A DNA stretch of 64,000 nt from Betaproteobacteria bacterium (GTDB taxonomy: Bacteria; Pseudomonadota; Gammaproteobacteria; Burkholderiales; Eutrophovitaceae). Both the position numbers and the translations under genes were made by a program. A model generated the notes under the pieces. It was not told the DNA's origin, searched no databases, and saw nothing but the letters and a program-made list of their open reading frames with translations. Shown one piece after another: positions 34,545 through 43,009 of the stretch. The first letter of the stretch is position 1. Every line of letters starts with the position of its first letter. The stretch covers positions 1,573,955 through 1,637,954 of the forward strand of contig CP070643.1 in the NCBI GenBank assembly GCA_020354125.1, read 5' to 3'.

Positions 34545-34899
34545 AGAAATTTGCCGCGCCGCTGTAGACGCGCTAGAGGAGATCAAGGCCGAAGATATCG
34601 TCGTTATGGACGTGCGTAACATGAGCTCGCTATTTGATTACATGATCGTTGCGAGCGCCGAATCGACCCGCCAGACGCGTGCCCTGGTAGGCAATTTACA
34701 GGAAAAGATCAAGGCGCAGGGAGGGCAGATCCTCGGCGTCGAGGGCGAAAGTGCTGGCGAGTGGGTTCTGGTCGATCTGGGCGACGTCATCGTTCACGTG
34801 ATGCAGCCGGCAATACGCAGTTACTACAATCTGGAACAGCTTTGGGGCGGCGAGGCGCCAGGAACGAAGTCCGCGCAGCAAGCGCATGGAGGTCAGTGA
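34534..34899 (+). CDS. rsfS: Ribosomal silencing factor RsfS
   Basis: A 121-residue RsfS/YbeB protein that binds ribosomal protein uL14 and blocks subunit joining in starvation. It has DIVVMDVRNMSSLFDYMIVA, ESTRQTRALVGNLQEKIK, the GVEGESAGEWVLVDLGDVIVH block and YYNLEQLWG. ATG 34534 has CAGGGAG upstream and overlaps the end of nadD, so the two are translationally linked. rlmH follows after a 94-bp spacer with hairpins. Confidence 0.95.
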   Translation: MQAEEICRAAVDALEEIKAEDIVVMDVRNMSSLFDYMIVASAESTRQTRALVGNLQEKIKAQGGQILGVEGESAGEWVLVDLGDVIVHVMQPAIRSYYNLEQLWGGEAPGTKSAQQAHGGQ

Positions 34900-34909
34900 A
34901 CACCGCTCC

Positions 34910-34975
34910 GCGCCTGCCTGAGGCGCCGCATCTCCGCGCGCCAGAGGCGCTACACTTCTGCGCGCTAAACGCGCG
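34910..34975. repeat. Three short GC-rich hairpins between rsfS and rlmH
   Basis: Successive inverted repeats at 34910-34926 (gcgcct/aggcgc), 34938-34950 (gcgcc-aga-ggcgc) and 34960-34975 (gcgcg/cgcgc) are spaced about 24-26 bp apart. They look like three diverged copies of one hairpin unit. No T-run follows, so they are not simple terminators and may affect mRNA stability or coupling. Confidence 0.5.
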
Positions 34976-34993
34976 ACACATGCGGCGACAGGC

Positions 34994-35470
34994 GTGAAAC
35001 TGCATGTTGTCTCGGTGGGGCACAAGGCGCCGGACTGGATCAGCAGTGGATTCCAGGAATATACGCGGCGTATGCCGCGTGAACTGCCTGTCGTCTTGAC
35101 CGAAATCCGGCCGGCGGCGCGCCCCAGCAAGAATGCCGCGCAGATTAATCGTGCGCGTGCTACCGAAGCCGATCGGATTCTTGCCGCGGTCCCGTCCGAC
35201 GGTGTAAAAGTAGCCTTGGATGAGCGTGGCAAGACAATCACGACCGCCGAGTTGGCAGGTCGGCTTGAAGACTGGATGAGTGACGGCCGGGACGTCTGCT
35301 TCCTGATCGGCGGCGCAGACGGCCTGGACGGCGCGGTCAGGGACCGCGCAGACTTCGTTCTTTCGCTCTCCAGACTGACAATGCCGCATGCGCTGGTACG
35401 CGTAGTGCTCGCCGAACAGCTTTACCGTGCGATATCGATCATTCGCAAGCACCCGTACCACCGGGACTAA
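34994..35470 (+). CDS. rlmH: 23S rRNA (pseudouridine1915-N3)-methyltransferase
   Basis: A 158-residue SPOUT methyltransferase that modifies position 1915 of 23S rRNA on assembled ribosomes. It starts KLHVVSVGHKAPDWISSGF, has VALDERGKTITTAELA, the knot loop CFLIGGADGLDG and the C-terminal SRLTMPHALVRVVLAEQLY plus HPYHRD. Normal length. GTG 34994 is the start. Confidence 0.95.
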   Translation: MKLHVVSVGHKAPDWISSGFQEYTRRMPRELPVVLTEIRPAARPSKNAAQINRARATEADRILAAVPSDGVKVALDERGKTITTAELAGRLEDWMSDGRDVCFLIGGADGLDGAVRDRADFVLSLSRLTMPHALVRVVLAEQLYRAISIIRKHPYHRD

Positions 35471-35505
35471 TAGCACTGCCAACCTGCCTTAAGGCGGAGA
35501 CGAAC

Positions 35506-36126
35506 GTGGCTTTTCTGGAAAAACACATCTACCTTGCTTCGCGCAGCGCCAGACGCCGCGACATCCTCAAACAGATGGGGGTGAGTTTCGAAATGCTGCT
35601 GTTGCGCGAAGGCGCCGGCCGCGAGGCAGACTTCGACGAAGCTGTGCTTCCCGGCGAGAATCCCGCGAAATACGCCTGCAGAATCGCCCGACTGAAAGCA
35701 GAAGCCGGCTGGGCGCGACTGGAGCAGCGCCGCTTGCTGCGATATCCCGTACTTGCCGCAGACACTGCAGTCGCCATCGGTGATGACATTCTTGGCAAAC
35801 CGACCGACCGCGAAGATGCCGTTGCCATGCTCAAACGCCTGTCAGGTACTACCCACTACGTACATTCAGCGGTTGCCGTGAAATATAACGATCGTCTCGA
35901 GGAAGCGCTGTCCACAACTGAAGTCCGCATGCGAGTACTCGAAGATGACGAGATTCGTCGCTATGTAGCAACCGGCGAACCTTTCGACAAGGCGGGCGCC
36001 TACGGCATTCAGGGACGCGCCAGCATCTTCATCGAGCACATTTCCGGCAGTTACAGCGGTGTGGTCGGGTTACCTATCTACGACACGGCGCGCTTGCTTG
36101 CATCGTTCGGTTTGCGCACGACGTGA
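35506..36126 (+). CDS. Maf/YhdE-type nucleoside triphosphate pyrophosphatase
   Basis: A 206-residue Maf protein, which hydrolyses dTTP/UTP or modified nucleotides to the monophosphate. It has LASRSARRRDILKQMGVSFE, the active-site stretch LAADTAVAIGDDILGKPTDR, SGTTHYVHSAVAV and FDKAGAYGIQGRA, FIEHISGSYSGVVGLPIYDT. The final motif is typical of the YhdE branch. GTG 35506 follows AAGGCGGAG. Its stop overlaps the GTG of the RNase G gene. Confidence 0.93.
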   Translation: MAFLEKHIYLASRSARRRDILKQMGVSFEMLLLREGAGREADFDEAVLPGENPAKYACRIARLKAEAGWARLEQRRLLRYPVLAADTAVAIGDDILGKPTDREDAVAMLKRLSGTTHYVHSAVAVKYNDRLEEALSTTEVRMRVLEDDEIRRYVATGEPFDKAGAYGIQGRASIFIEHISGSYSGVVGLPIYDTARLLASFGLRTT

Positions 36127-37577
36127 AGGGCGAGATCCTCATCAACGTCACCCCGCAAGAAACGCGTGTTGCCGTTCTGCAACAAGGTGTCGTACAGGAA
36201 CTACACGTTGAGCGGGAATCGAGCCGCGGTCTGGTTGGCAACATTTATCTCGGCCAAGTCAGTCGGGTGCTGCCCGGAATGCAGTCGGCGTTTGTCCAGA
36301 TCGGCCTTGACCGTGCCGCCTTTCTGCACGTTGCGGACCTCTGGGGGCATAGACAAAACCCCGACGAAGCGAAGCCGATCGAGAAAACCCTGCACGAAGG
36401 GCAGAAGCTGCTGGTGCAGGTGATCAAGGATCCGATTGGCACCAAGGGCGCCCGCTTGTCCACTCAAATCAGCATAGCCGGAAGGCTGCTGGTGTACTTG
36501 CCTCAGGAAACGCACATCGGAATTTCCCAGCGCATTGGCGACGAAGCCGAACGCACCACGCTCCGCGAAAAACTCCTGGAACTGCTCAAGGACAGCGAGG
36601 ACCGCGGTTACATCATCCGCACTATGGCAGAGACTGCAAGCGATGATGAACTCGCCGCCGACATCGATTACTTGCGCAAGCTCTGGAGCAACATACAGGA
36701 GCAAGCATCCAGTGCCGAGGCACCGTCACTGCTGTACCAGGATCTAAATCTGAGCCTGCGCGTATTGCGTGACTTCATAAACGAGGAGTTCGAAAGAATA
36801 CTGGTCGATTCGCGCGAGACGTTTCAGAAAATGAATTCGTTCGCGACGGACTATATACAGCGCTTTGCCGATCGGCTGAATCATTACGCGAGTGACCGGC
36901 CGCTGTTCGAACTGTATGGCGTGGAAGAGGAAATCGAGCGCGCGCTTGCTCGGCGTGTCTCACTCAAGTCAGGTGGCTATCTGATCATGGATCAGACCGA
37001 GGCACTCACGACGGTGGACGTCAACACCGGAGGATTCGTCGGCGGCAGAAATTTCGACGACACGATTTTCAAGACCAATCTGGAAGCCGCTCAGGTTATC
37101 GCCCGGCAGCTGCGGCTGCGTAATCTGGGCGGCATCATCATTGTCGATTTCATCGATATGGACAACGAGGTTCATCGAGAAGCGGTACTTGCCGAGTTCA
37201 AGAAAGCACTCGCGCTGGATCGAACCCGCGTGACTGTCAGCGGCTTCAGTCAGCTGGGTCTGGTCGAAATGACGCGCAAGAGAACGCGTGAATCACTGGC
37301 GCACATCCTGTGCGAGCCATGTCCGATTTGTCATGGCAGAGGAGAAGTCAAGACAGCACAGACAGTCTGCTACCAAGTGCTGCGGGAATTGCTGCGGGAA
37401 TCGCGGCAGTTCGCGGCTCAGGAGTTCCGCATTCTTGCTTCTCAGAAAGTCATCGACATGTTTCTCGATGAGGAGTCGCAAAGTCTTGCGATGCTAGAAG
37501 AATTCATCGGCAAGCCGATTTCGCTCGAGGTTGAATCACTCTATACGCAAGAGCAGTACGACATCATCCTCATCTAA
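36123..37577 (+). CDS. rng: Ribonuclease G
   Basis: A 484-residue endoribonuclease of the RNase E/G family, which matures the 5' end of 16S rRNA and starts mRNA decay. An S1 domain (about 35-125, starting VGNIYLGQVSRVLPGMQSAF) is followed by the catalytic region with VDVNTGGFVGGRNFDDTIFK, GGIIIVDFIDMDNEVHRE and the zinc-link CEPCPICHGRG. The length is right for RNase G and lacks the RNase E scaffold tail. GTG 36123 overlaps the Maf stop (GTGA). Confidence 0.96.
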   Translation: MKGEILINVTPQETRVAVLQQGVVQELHVERESSRGLVGNIYLGQVSRVLPGMQSAFVQIGLDRAAFLHVADLWGHRQNPDEAKPIEKTLHEGQKLLVQVIKDPIGTKGARLSTQISIAGRLLVYLPQETHIGISQRIGDEAERTTLREKLLELLKDSEDRGYIIRTMAETASDDELAADIDYLRKLWSNIQEQASSAEAPSLLYQDLNLSLRVLRDFINEEFERILVDSRETFQKMNSFATDYIQRFADRLNHYASDRPLFELYGVEEEIERALARRVSLKSGGYLIMDQTEALTTVDVNTGGFVGGRNFDDTIFKTNLEAAQVIARQLRLRNLGGIIIVDFIDMDNEVHREAVLAEFKKALALDRTRVTVSGFSQLGLVEMTRKRTRESLAHILCEPCPICHGRGEVKTAQTVCYQVLRELLRESRQFAAQEFRILASQKVIDMFLDEESQSLAMLEEFIGKPISLEVESLYTQEQYDIILI

Positions 37578-38290
37578 CAGTTTGTCGAAAAAGCTACGGG
37601 AACCTATCTCACCATCGGACACGCGTGCGATGGCAACGATTGTCGCTTCCAGCTAGGCGCGAGCGACGCCGTTTGGCCGGTCCAAACAAGGAGTGAGCAA
37701 CAACGCTGGGGGCGAAAATAGCGCCCCGGACTCGGACTCTCGAAGAGTGGAGCGGGCAGGGGCGCAGAGGCTGCGATACACAGCTCTGGGCCGGGGCTTT
37801 AGCGGCTGCTCCCGCACCAGCGCTTCGCGTACCGAGTCGCAGCCGCCATCCCTGTGGGTTACAACCAGAACGCGCCTCCGCTGTGTTGTTCGGCTTGTCA
37901 ATACTCGCGGTATTGACTGCTCCTCTCGCCTTGCGGCCTTCGCGTTCTGGGGGTAACGCATCGTGCGATCGATGATGAGATAGGTTCTTTGCTCGATTGC
38001 AGCGTCGCGTGCTCGCTTACTCCTCGCGCAAGTCCATCGAATATGTAGTTCCGGCATAACGTTCGCGTTGCTCACGTGAGCCTTCACTGAAACAGAATGT
38101 TTTGGCTACGACCCAACATTCACTTCGTTCATGTGAGTCTTCGCCGCAACTCGCTACGCTCGTTGTCTCGTCGTGCGCGGGGTTCTATCAAACCAGGCGG
38201 CTCCTTGTACTCAAGCTGCTCGCTACGCTTTTTTTCAACAAACTGCCAAGGCAGCGGCTGAGGTGGCCAAGGGCGCGGCCTCCAGAGCGC
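37578..38290. repeat. 0.7-kb repeat-filled intergenic region
   Basis: No gene is credible on either strand. From left to right it holds a gaaaaagc-type fragment near 37580, a 6-bp-stem hairpin (37709-37727), and a 100-bp nested palindrome (37858-37957). Next is an inverted copy of the composite repeat seen at 2956-3247 (here 38000-38228), which merges with an inverted gaaaaagcg-type repeat (to 38247). It lies beyond the stops of two convergent genes. Confidence 0.8.
37858..37957. repeat. Nested inverted repeat, about 100 bp
   Basis: The outer arms gttacaaccagaacgcg and cgcgttctgggggtaac are near-perfect reverse complements (two mismatches in 17). At the centre gtcaatac-tcgcg-gtattgac forms a perfect 8-bp stem (37897-37917). 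The structure suggests a small palindromic mobile unit or a transcript hairpin. Confidence 0.7.
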
Positions 38291-40243
38291 TTACGCGGCG
38301 ACAGCGGCGCTGGGCGCTTCCGAACTCGGCATATCGATGCTGAGCGTGTTGTGAATCTTCGTCAAGTCCAGGATCTGCTTGGCGAGCTGATCCTGCTGCT
38401 TCTTGAGGTAGCGCACTCGCTCCTGCAACGCATTCACGTCGCCGGCGATTTTGCGAAGACTTTCGACACGGTGCTCGAGCAGCCGTTGATGTTCTCTCAA
38501 TTGCATCGATAACGGAGTCAACGCGCCCTTGAGCCAACCCTCCAGGTCGGAGCGTACATCACGAAACAGCTGCAGTCCCTGATCGACAAGTTCTCGATGA
38601 AAACGCCGAATCACGAAGCGTTTCTCACGGCCCAGAACGTTGACCGGGTTTTTGCAAAACTCCTCGGTTCTTTGCTGCAGAGTGTGCATGCGCAGAATAT
38701 GGCGCTCGAGGTTCAGCTCCGGTGGGGAGATCTTCTTGAATCCGTATTGCTTGTGAAACTGCGCGTAAACATTGTCGACAAAACCGCGTGTTTCGGCCGA
38801 GAAAGCGAGTACCTTTTCCGCTTGTCGGGAAAAGGTTTCGAACAATCCCTGCATCGAGCGCATCAGACCGGCAGTGGTCCAGCTGCCTTCCATGGCTTGC
38901 GAACTCTTGTCGAGGATTTCAGCGAGCCGCTCGTCATCCATGGTGCCGAGCAAAGCATCTCCCTGCTTGCTGACGGTCGCCAGCGACGTTTTGAAACTTT
39001 CCATGTGGCGACCGAATTGCGTCTTGTCCTGTTCGAACTTGGCGACCAGTTTCTGCGCCAGGTCGCGATTCTTGCCTGAGAGTTTGGACATTTCCTGTAA
39101 CTCGGTCGCGCCGCTCTCTCGCTGCGAAATCAGCGACTGCAGCGACGACTCGACCATGCCGCCGACTTCGCGAGAAACGGCAGCACGCAGGATCTGCTGC
39201 TTGGCAGGAATAATTTCGTCGGCGATCAAACGCTCGAGCCTTTCGATGCCACTTCTCTCGAGCATGTCCGCATCCTCGCGAATACGAGCGAGCAAGGCTT
39301 TCTGGGCAGACAGCGCTATAACATGATCCTGCGATAATTCGAGTGTTTGTGCAGTCTCCGCTAGTTGACGCTCGACGCTCGAATCAATATCGCCCTGGCT
39401 CTTCAAGTCGTCCCAGGCAAGATCAACTTTGTTCAATACGGCGACGCGGCGGCTGACGTAATCCTTGACGTAGTCCTGCCAGACCTTCAGGTCAGACTTG
39501 GTAACGCCGGTATCGAGCGCCAGCAAGAACAGCACAGCGTGCGCGCTGGGAATCATTGATAAAGTCAACTCGGGTTCGGTACCGAGCGCGTTGACCCCGG
39601 GCGTGTCCAGAATGACCAGACCGCTCTTGAGTAGCGGATGCGGAAAATTGATCATCGCGTGGCGCCAGCATGGAATTTCGACTTTGCCCTGGTTTCGCCT
39701 GATAACGGTCGTCGTTACAAACTCCGACTCTTCAAGCAAGCCAAGCATCCCTGCTTCCTGAACTGTCACGGTTTTTACGTCTGCCAGCTTCGACATCGCC
39801 GCTGACATGTCTTCCTGCGAATCGACGTCGAGCTTGATCTGCACCCACTCAACCGGCTTGTGCTTCAATACGCTGATGCTCTCCTCGCCCTGACGCGTCT
39901 CAATAGGCAACAAGCGCACATAGGGTTCCTCAGAACCGTCGTAGAAGATTTCGGTCGGACACATGGTGGTGCGCCCAACGTCGGACGGCAACAGACGCTG
40001 GCCGTAGCCGGAGAAGAACATGGCATTGATCAACTCGGTCTTGCCACGCGAGAACTCCGCCAGAAACGCAAGCATGACGCGGTCATTTCTCAGGCTTTCA
40101 ACGAGATCGTAGATTCGCAAGCTGCGACGGATATCAGCGTGCCCGTGCGACTCGAGCCAGGCCTGATACGCCTCTATCGTTGTGCGCAGCTCATCGCGCC
40201 ATTTCTGGTAGTTGGCTACCTGGTTTTCGAGTTCAGTTCTCAT
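38291..40243 (-). CDS. Bacterial dynamin-family GTPase
   Basis: A 650-residue large GTPase. The G1 loop is AEFSRGKTE (62-70; Ala instead of the first Gly), G3 is DTPG (213-216) and G4 NKVD (271-274). The remainder is helical and coiled-coil rich, as in dynamin stalks (about 340-640). There is no clear membrane segment. Bacterial dynamins remodel or protect membranes, for instance during cell division, vesicle formation or phage attack. It is a single gene rather than the tandem pair seen in some bacteria. Its upstream neighbour on the same strand is yggT, 278 bp away; repeats lie downstream. Confidence 0.88.
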   Translation of the reverse strand: MRTELENQVANYQKWRDELRTTIEAYQAWLESHGHADIRRSLRIYDLVESLRNDRVMLAFLAEFSRGKTELINAMFFSGYGQRLLPSDVGRTTMCPTEIFYDGSEEPYVRLLPIETRQGEESISVLKHKPVEWVQIKLDVDSQEDMSAAMSKLADVKTVTVQEAGMLGLLEESEFVTTTVIRRNQGKVEIPCWRHAMINFPHPLLKSGLVILDTPGVNALGTEPELTLSMIPSAHAVLFLLALDTGVTKSDLKVWQDYVKDYVSRRVAVLNKVDLAWDDLKSQGDIDSSVERQLAETAQTLELSQDHVIALSAQKALLARIREDADMLERSGIERLERLIADEIIPAKQQILRAAVSREVGGMVESSLQSLISQRESGATELQEMSKLSGKNRDLAQKLVAKFEQDKTQFGRHMESFKTSLATVSKQGDALLGTMDDERLAEILDKSSQAMEGSWTTAGLMRSMQGLFETFSRQAEKVLAFSAETRGFVDNVYAQFHKQYGFKKISPPELNLERHILRMHTLQQRTEEFCKNPVNVLGREKRFVIRRFHRELVDQGLQLFRDVRSDLEGWLKGALTPLSMQLREHQRLLEHRVESLRKIAGDVNALQERVRYLKKQQDQLAKQILDLTKIHNTLSIDMPSSEAPSAAVAA

Positions 40244-40521
40244 ATCTTCAAGCTAACCAACCCTGGTTCGTCGAGCCGTTTCCCCCGCTTTTGTTCTATA
40301 CCAGTCGCAAACCTCGAGAGCCGGGCCGGACCACGGCTTAACCCGACACAGCGAGGATAATTCCTTTTAAAATCAATAAATAGGTTCGCTAGTAACAGTA
40401 TACTGGACACCACTAAACGCAACGCTCAACAGCGCTGACCTTTTCCATGGAGCAAATTTCATACACGCCGAGAATTCGGCACCAAGCGAAATGTCTGCTG
40501 CGTCGACTCGGCAACATGTTG
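40244..40521. other. Gap upstream of the dynamin gene
   Basis: No gene seen. An AT-richer patch at 40360-40405 includes the perfect palindrome CAGTATACTG (40396-40405) and is the likely site of the promoter for the dynamin gene, though no clear -35/-10 pair could be fixed. Confidence 0.35.
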
Positions 40522-41094
40522 CTAGAGCATGCGGGCGAACAATACATGCAGGGACGCAACCGGCCACATCAGAAGAAGCTGGCACACGATAAGCACGAAC
40601 AAAGGTGACAAATCGACGCCGCCGAGCGGCGGAATACGGCGGCGGAACACGCCAAGAAACGGTCGCGTCATGGCGTTCAGAATCGGAGCAATCGGACTGT
40701 ACGGATTGATCCACGACAGCACGGCCTGGATGATGGTCGTGACAAGAACGATATAAACCAGTATTTTCAGAAGGTTAACCGCCGCGAGACAAATCAGCGC
40801 GACTGCCGTGGCGCCAGCCGGGCCGGCGAAATCGAAGCCCTTGGCCCATAACACGGAAGACACCAGCGCGATCTGTAACAACCAAGCCAGTACCAGGCTG
40901 GACAAGTCGTGACCCCATAGTCCCGGTATGACGCGCCGCGCCGGCCGCACTACAAAATCCGTCAGCGCCATTACAAAACGGGAAAGCGGGTTGTGCACAG
41001 GCGCCCGAACCGCCTGCAGAAAGAATCGCAGCAACAGCGCGAGAACAAACAGACCCAAGAAGGTCTCCAGTAAAAACACCAACGCCTGGTTCAT
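40522..41094 (-). CDS. YggT-family integral membrane protein
   Basis: A 190-residue protein with two YGGT repeats. The first is around ETFLGLFVLALLLRFFLQAV with RFVMALTDFVVRPARRVIPG. The second is LVTTIIQAVLSWINPYSPIA with ILNAMTRPFLGVFRRRIPP. Members are inner-membrane proteins linked to osmotic shock or cell division in other bacteria. It lies 15 bp downstream of proC in the classic yggS-proC-yggT order. Confidence 0.93.
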   Translation of the reverse strand: MNQALVFLLETFLGLFVLALLLRFFLQAVRAPVHNPLSRFVMALTDFVVRPARRVIPGLWGHDLSSLVLAWLLQIALVSSVLWAKGFDFAGPAGATAVALICLAAVNLLKILVYIVLVTTIIQAVLSWINPYSPIAPILNAMTRPFLGVFRRRIPPLGGVDLSPLFVLIVCQLLLMWPVASLHVLFARML

Positions 41095-41109
41095 ACGAAT
41101 TTTCTTATC

Positions 41110-41916
41110 TTAGTCTTTTCCGAACAAATCACCCAGTTCAGCGGCGCGTTGCTCGGCCCGCTGTACGGCGGCGATGATGCAAGCCTTCACGTCCCGGCTC
41201 TCCATCAAATTGAGTGCGCTCTCAGTCGTTCCTCCTTTGGAGGTCACTTTCGCGCGCAGCACGGCAGGCTCATCGTCGCTACCGGCAGCCAGTTTTGCAG
41301 CCCCGAGAAAGGTTTCGATTGCCAGCAAGCGTGCCGCTCTGGCGTCGAGACCGAGCGCTAGCGCGGCCTCTTCCAGTGCCTCTACGAAATAGAACACGTA
41401 ACCGGGTCCGCTGCCCGAGACTGCAGTGACCGCATCGAGCAACGCTTCGCGATCAAACCAGACGCTCTTGCCGGCCGCGTCGAGAATTTGCTCCGCAGCT
41501 TGCCGGTCCGTCGAATTGACTCCCTCTGTGGCATACAGTCCAGACACACCGGCGCCGATCAGTGCCGGCGTATTTGGCATGGCCCGCACAATACGGCCAT
41601 GCCCGCCGAGCCAGCGCGCGATATCAGCGCAGCGGATTCCAGCAGCAATACTAACGACTAACGCGGAACTACAGTGCGCCCTGCCGCCGGAAACCGCCTC
41701 TTTCATATGCTGCGGCTTGACCGCAAACACGACCACGTCGGCATGCGCTTGCGAATCCCACTGAGTGTGTGCAGTTATTCCCATCTCTGCCATGCGTTGA
41801 CGTGCCGCCGCTGAAACGTCGATCACCTGCACATCGGCCTTGGACAGGCCTTGCTGCAACATGCCGCCGATCAACGCGGCTGCCATGTTGCCACCGCCTA
41901 CAAAAACAATATTCAC
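41110..41916 (-). CDS. proC: Pyrroline-5-carboxylate reductase
   Basis: A 268-residue NADPH-dependent enzyme making the last step of proline synthesis. The Rossmann opening is VFVGGGNMAAALIGGMLQQG; then VFAVKPQHMKEAV, VRAMPNTPALIGAGVSGLY and the C-terminal dimer domain SGSGPGYVFYFVEALEEAA with LRAKVTSKGGTTESAL. Normal length. It is on the same strand as yggS (upstream, 293-bp gap) and yggT (downstream, 15 bp). Confidence 0.96.
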   Translation of the reverse strand: MNIVFVGGGNMAAALIGGMLQQGLSKADVQVIDVSAAARQRMAEMGITAHTQWDSQAHADVVVFAVKPQHMKEAVSGGRAHCSSALVVSIAAGIRCADIARWLGGHGRIVRAMPNTPALIGAGVSGLYATEGVNSTDRQAAEQILDAAGKSVWFDREALLDAVTAVSGSGPGYVFYFVEALEEAALALGLDARAARLLAIETFLGAAKLAAGSDDEPAVLRAKVTSKGGTTESALNLMESRDVKACIIAAVQRAEQRAAELGDLFGKD

Positions 41917-42209
41917 GAATGACTCTAGTGCAATGGTTGTATTCAGGTCTGGCGGTCACACGGCATTAGCTCGTTTTGTCGCCCGCCGCCACGGACTGGG
42001 CACGCCTGACACCTATGCGTCAACACCTCCGCTTGGAGGCGCGCCCTACTCAGGCTACCGGAGTGTAGCGTCCGCTATATGCCCGCGTCGAGCGCCAGGG
42101 CAGGAGAAAGTTTGCCGCAGTGACAGCGGCACTGGTCGGGCCGGCCGAAGTTTGCAACGGCGCTAAACGTACTTGAACAGTCTGAGCCGATTCGTACCCT
42201 GCAAAGGTA
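41917..42209. other. Gap between proC and yggS
   Basis: No gene, hairpin terminator or repeat copy could be recognised. It is unusually long for this otherwise tight gene pair, so proC may have its own promoter here. Confidence 0.3.
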
Positions 42210-42899
42210 TTAGCGAGGCCGGCGCGGACCGAATATCGCCCGACCGATCCTGACCATGGTTGCCCCTTCGGCGATGGCCGCCTCGAGATCATCCGACATC
42301 CCCATCGACAACGTATCGAGCTCAAGCCCTCGCGCGACCAGCTCGTCCTTCAGCTGTCGCAAGGCGGCGAAGCGCTGTCGCTGCAGAGCTGTATCCGATG
42401 TCAGCTCCGGTATCGTCATCAAACCGCGCAGCCGCAATCGGGGCAGACGGGCAACGGCGTCAGCCAGTTCGAAAGCCTCTTCGCGCCGACAGCCGCTCTT
42501 GGACTCCTCCGAACTGACGTTGACCTGAATGCAGACCTGCAATGGCGCAAGCGCATCTGGTCTGGCAGCAGAAAGTCGCTCGGCGAGCTTGAGCCGATCC
42601 ACGGTATGAACCCAGGAGAACAATGCTGCCACCGGCCGGGTCTTGTTGCTCTGCAGCGGACCGATGAAATGCCACTCAAGAGGCAGGTCTGAGACGGCCT
42701 CGATCTTGCTCGTTGCTTCCTGGAGATAGTTTTCTCCGAAGGCGTGCTGGCCAGCCTGGCAGGCTTCTCGCACCACCTCCGCTGGAAAGGTTTTGCTGAC
42801 CGCAATCAGCCGAACCGCGTCTGGTGGCCGGCCTGCAGCGGCAGTAGCAGCCTGAATGCGCTCTCGCACGGCTTGCAAGCGGGACGCGATTGTGATCAT
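42210..42899 (-). CDS. Pyridoxal-phosphate homeostasis protein YggS
   Basis: A 229-residue PLP-binding TIM barrel without known enzymatic activity, involved in vitamin B6 and amino-acid homeostasis. VRLIAVSKTFPAEVVREA carries the PLP lysine, then GENYLQEATSKIEA, WHFIGPLQSNKTRPVA, VHTVDRLKLAERLS and LSMGMSDDLEAAIAEGATMVRIG. Divergent from pilT across 110 bp. Confidence 0.95.
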   Translation of the reverse strand: MITIASRLQAVRERIQAATAAAGRPPDAVRLIAVSKTFPAEVVREACQAGQHAFGENYLQEATSKIEAVSDLPLEWHFIGPLQSNKTRPVAALFSWVHTVDRLKLAERLSAARPDALAPLQVCIQVNVSSEESKSGCRREEAFELADAVARLPRLRLRGLMTIPELTSDTALQRQRFAALRQLKDELVARGLELDTLSMGMSDDLEAAIAEGATMVRIGRAIFGPRRPR

Positions 42900-43009
42900 A
42901 ATTTAGTTTCGATTTGCCCGTTAACTGTTTAATTTAAAAGAAGGTTTGTGCGTTCTGGTCAACTCGTAGCTGCACTCGCATATCACCTTCACTAAATGGA
43001 CTGACATCG

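Noticed and set aside
37653..38087. 145-codon minus-strand frame in the repeat region after rng
   Set aside because: It spans the nested palindrome and part of the inverted composite repeat; no domain is visible, so it is treated as repeat DNA.
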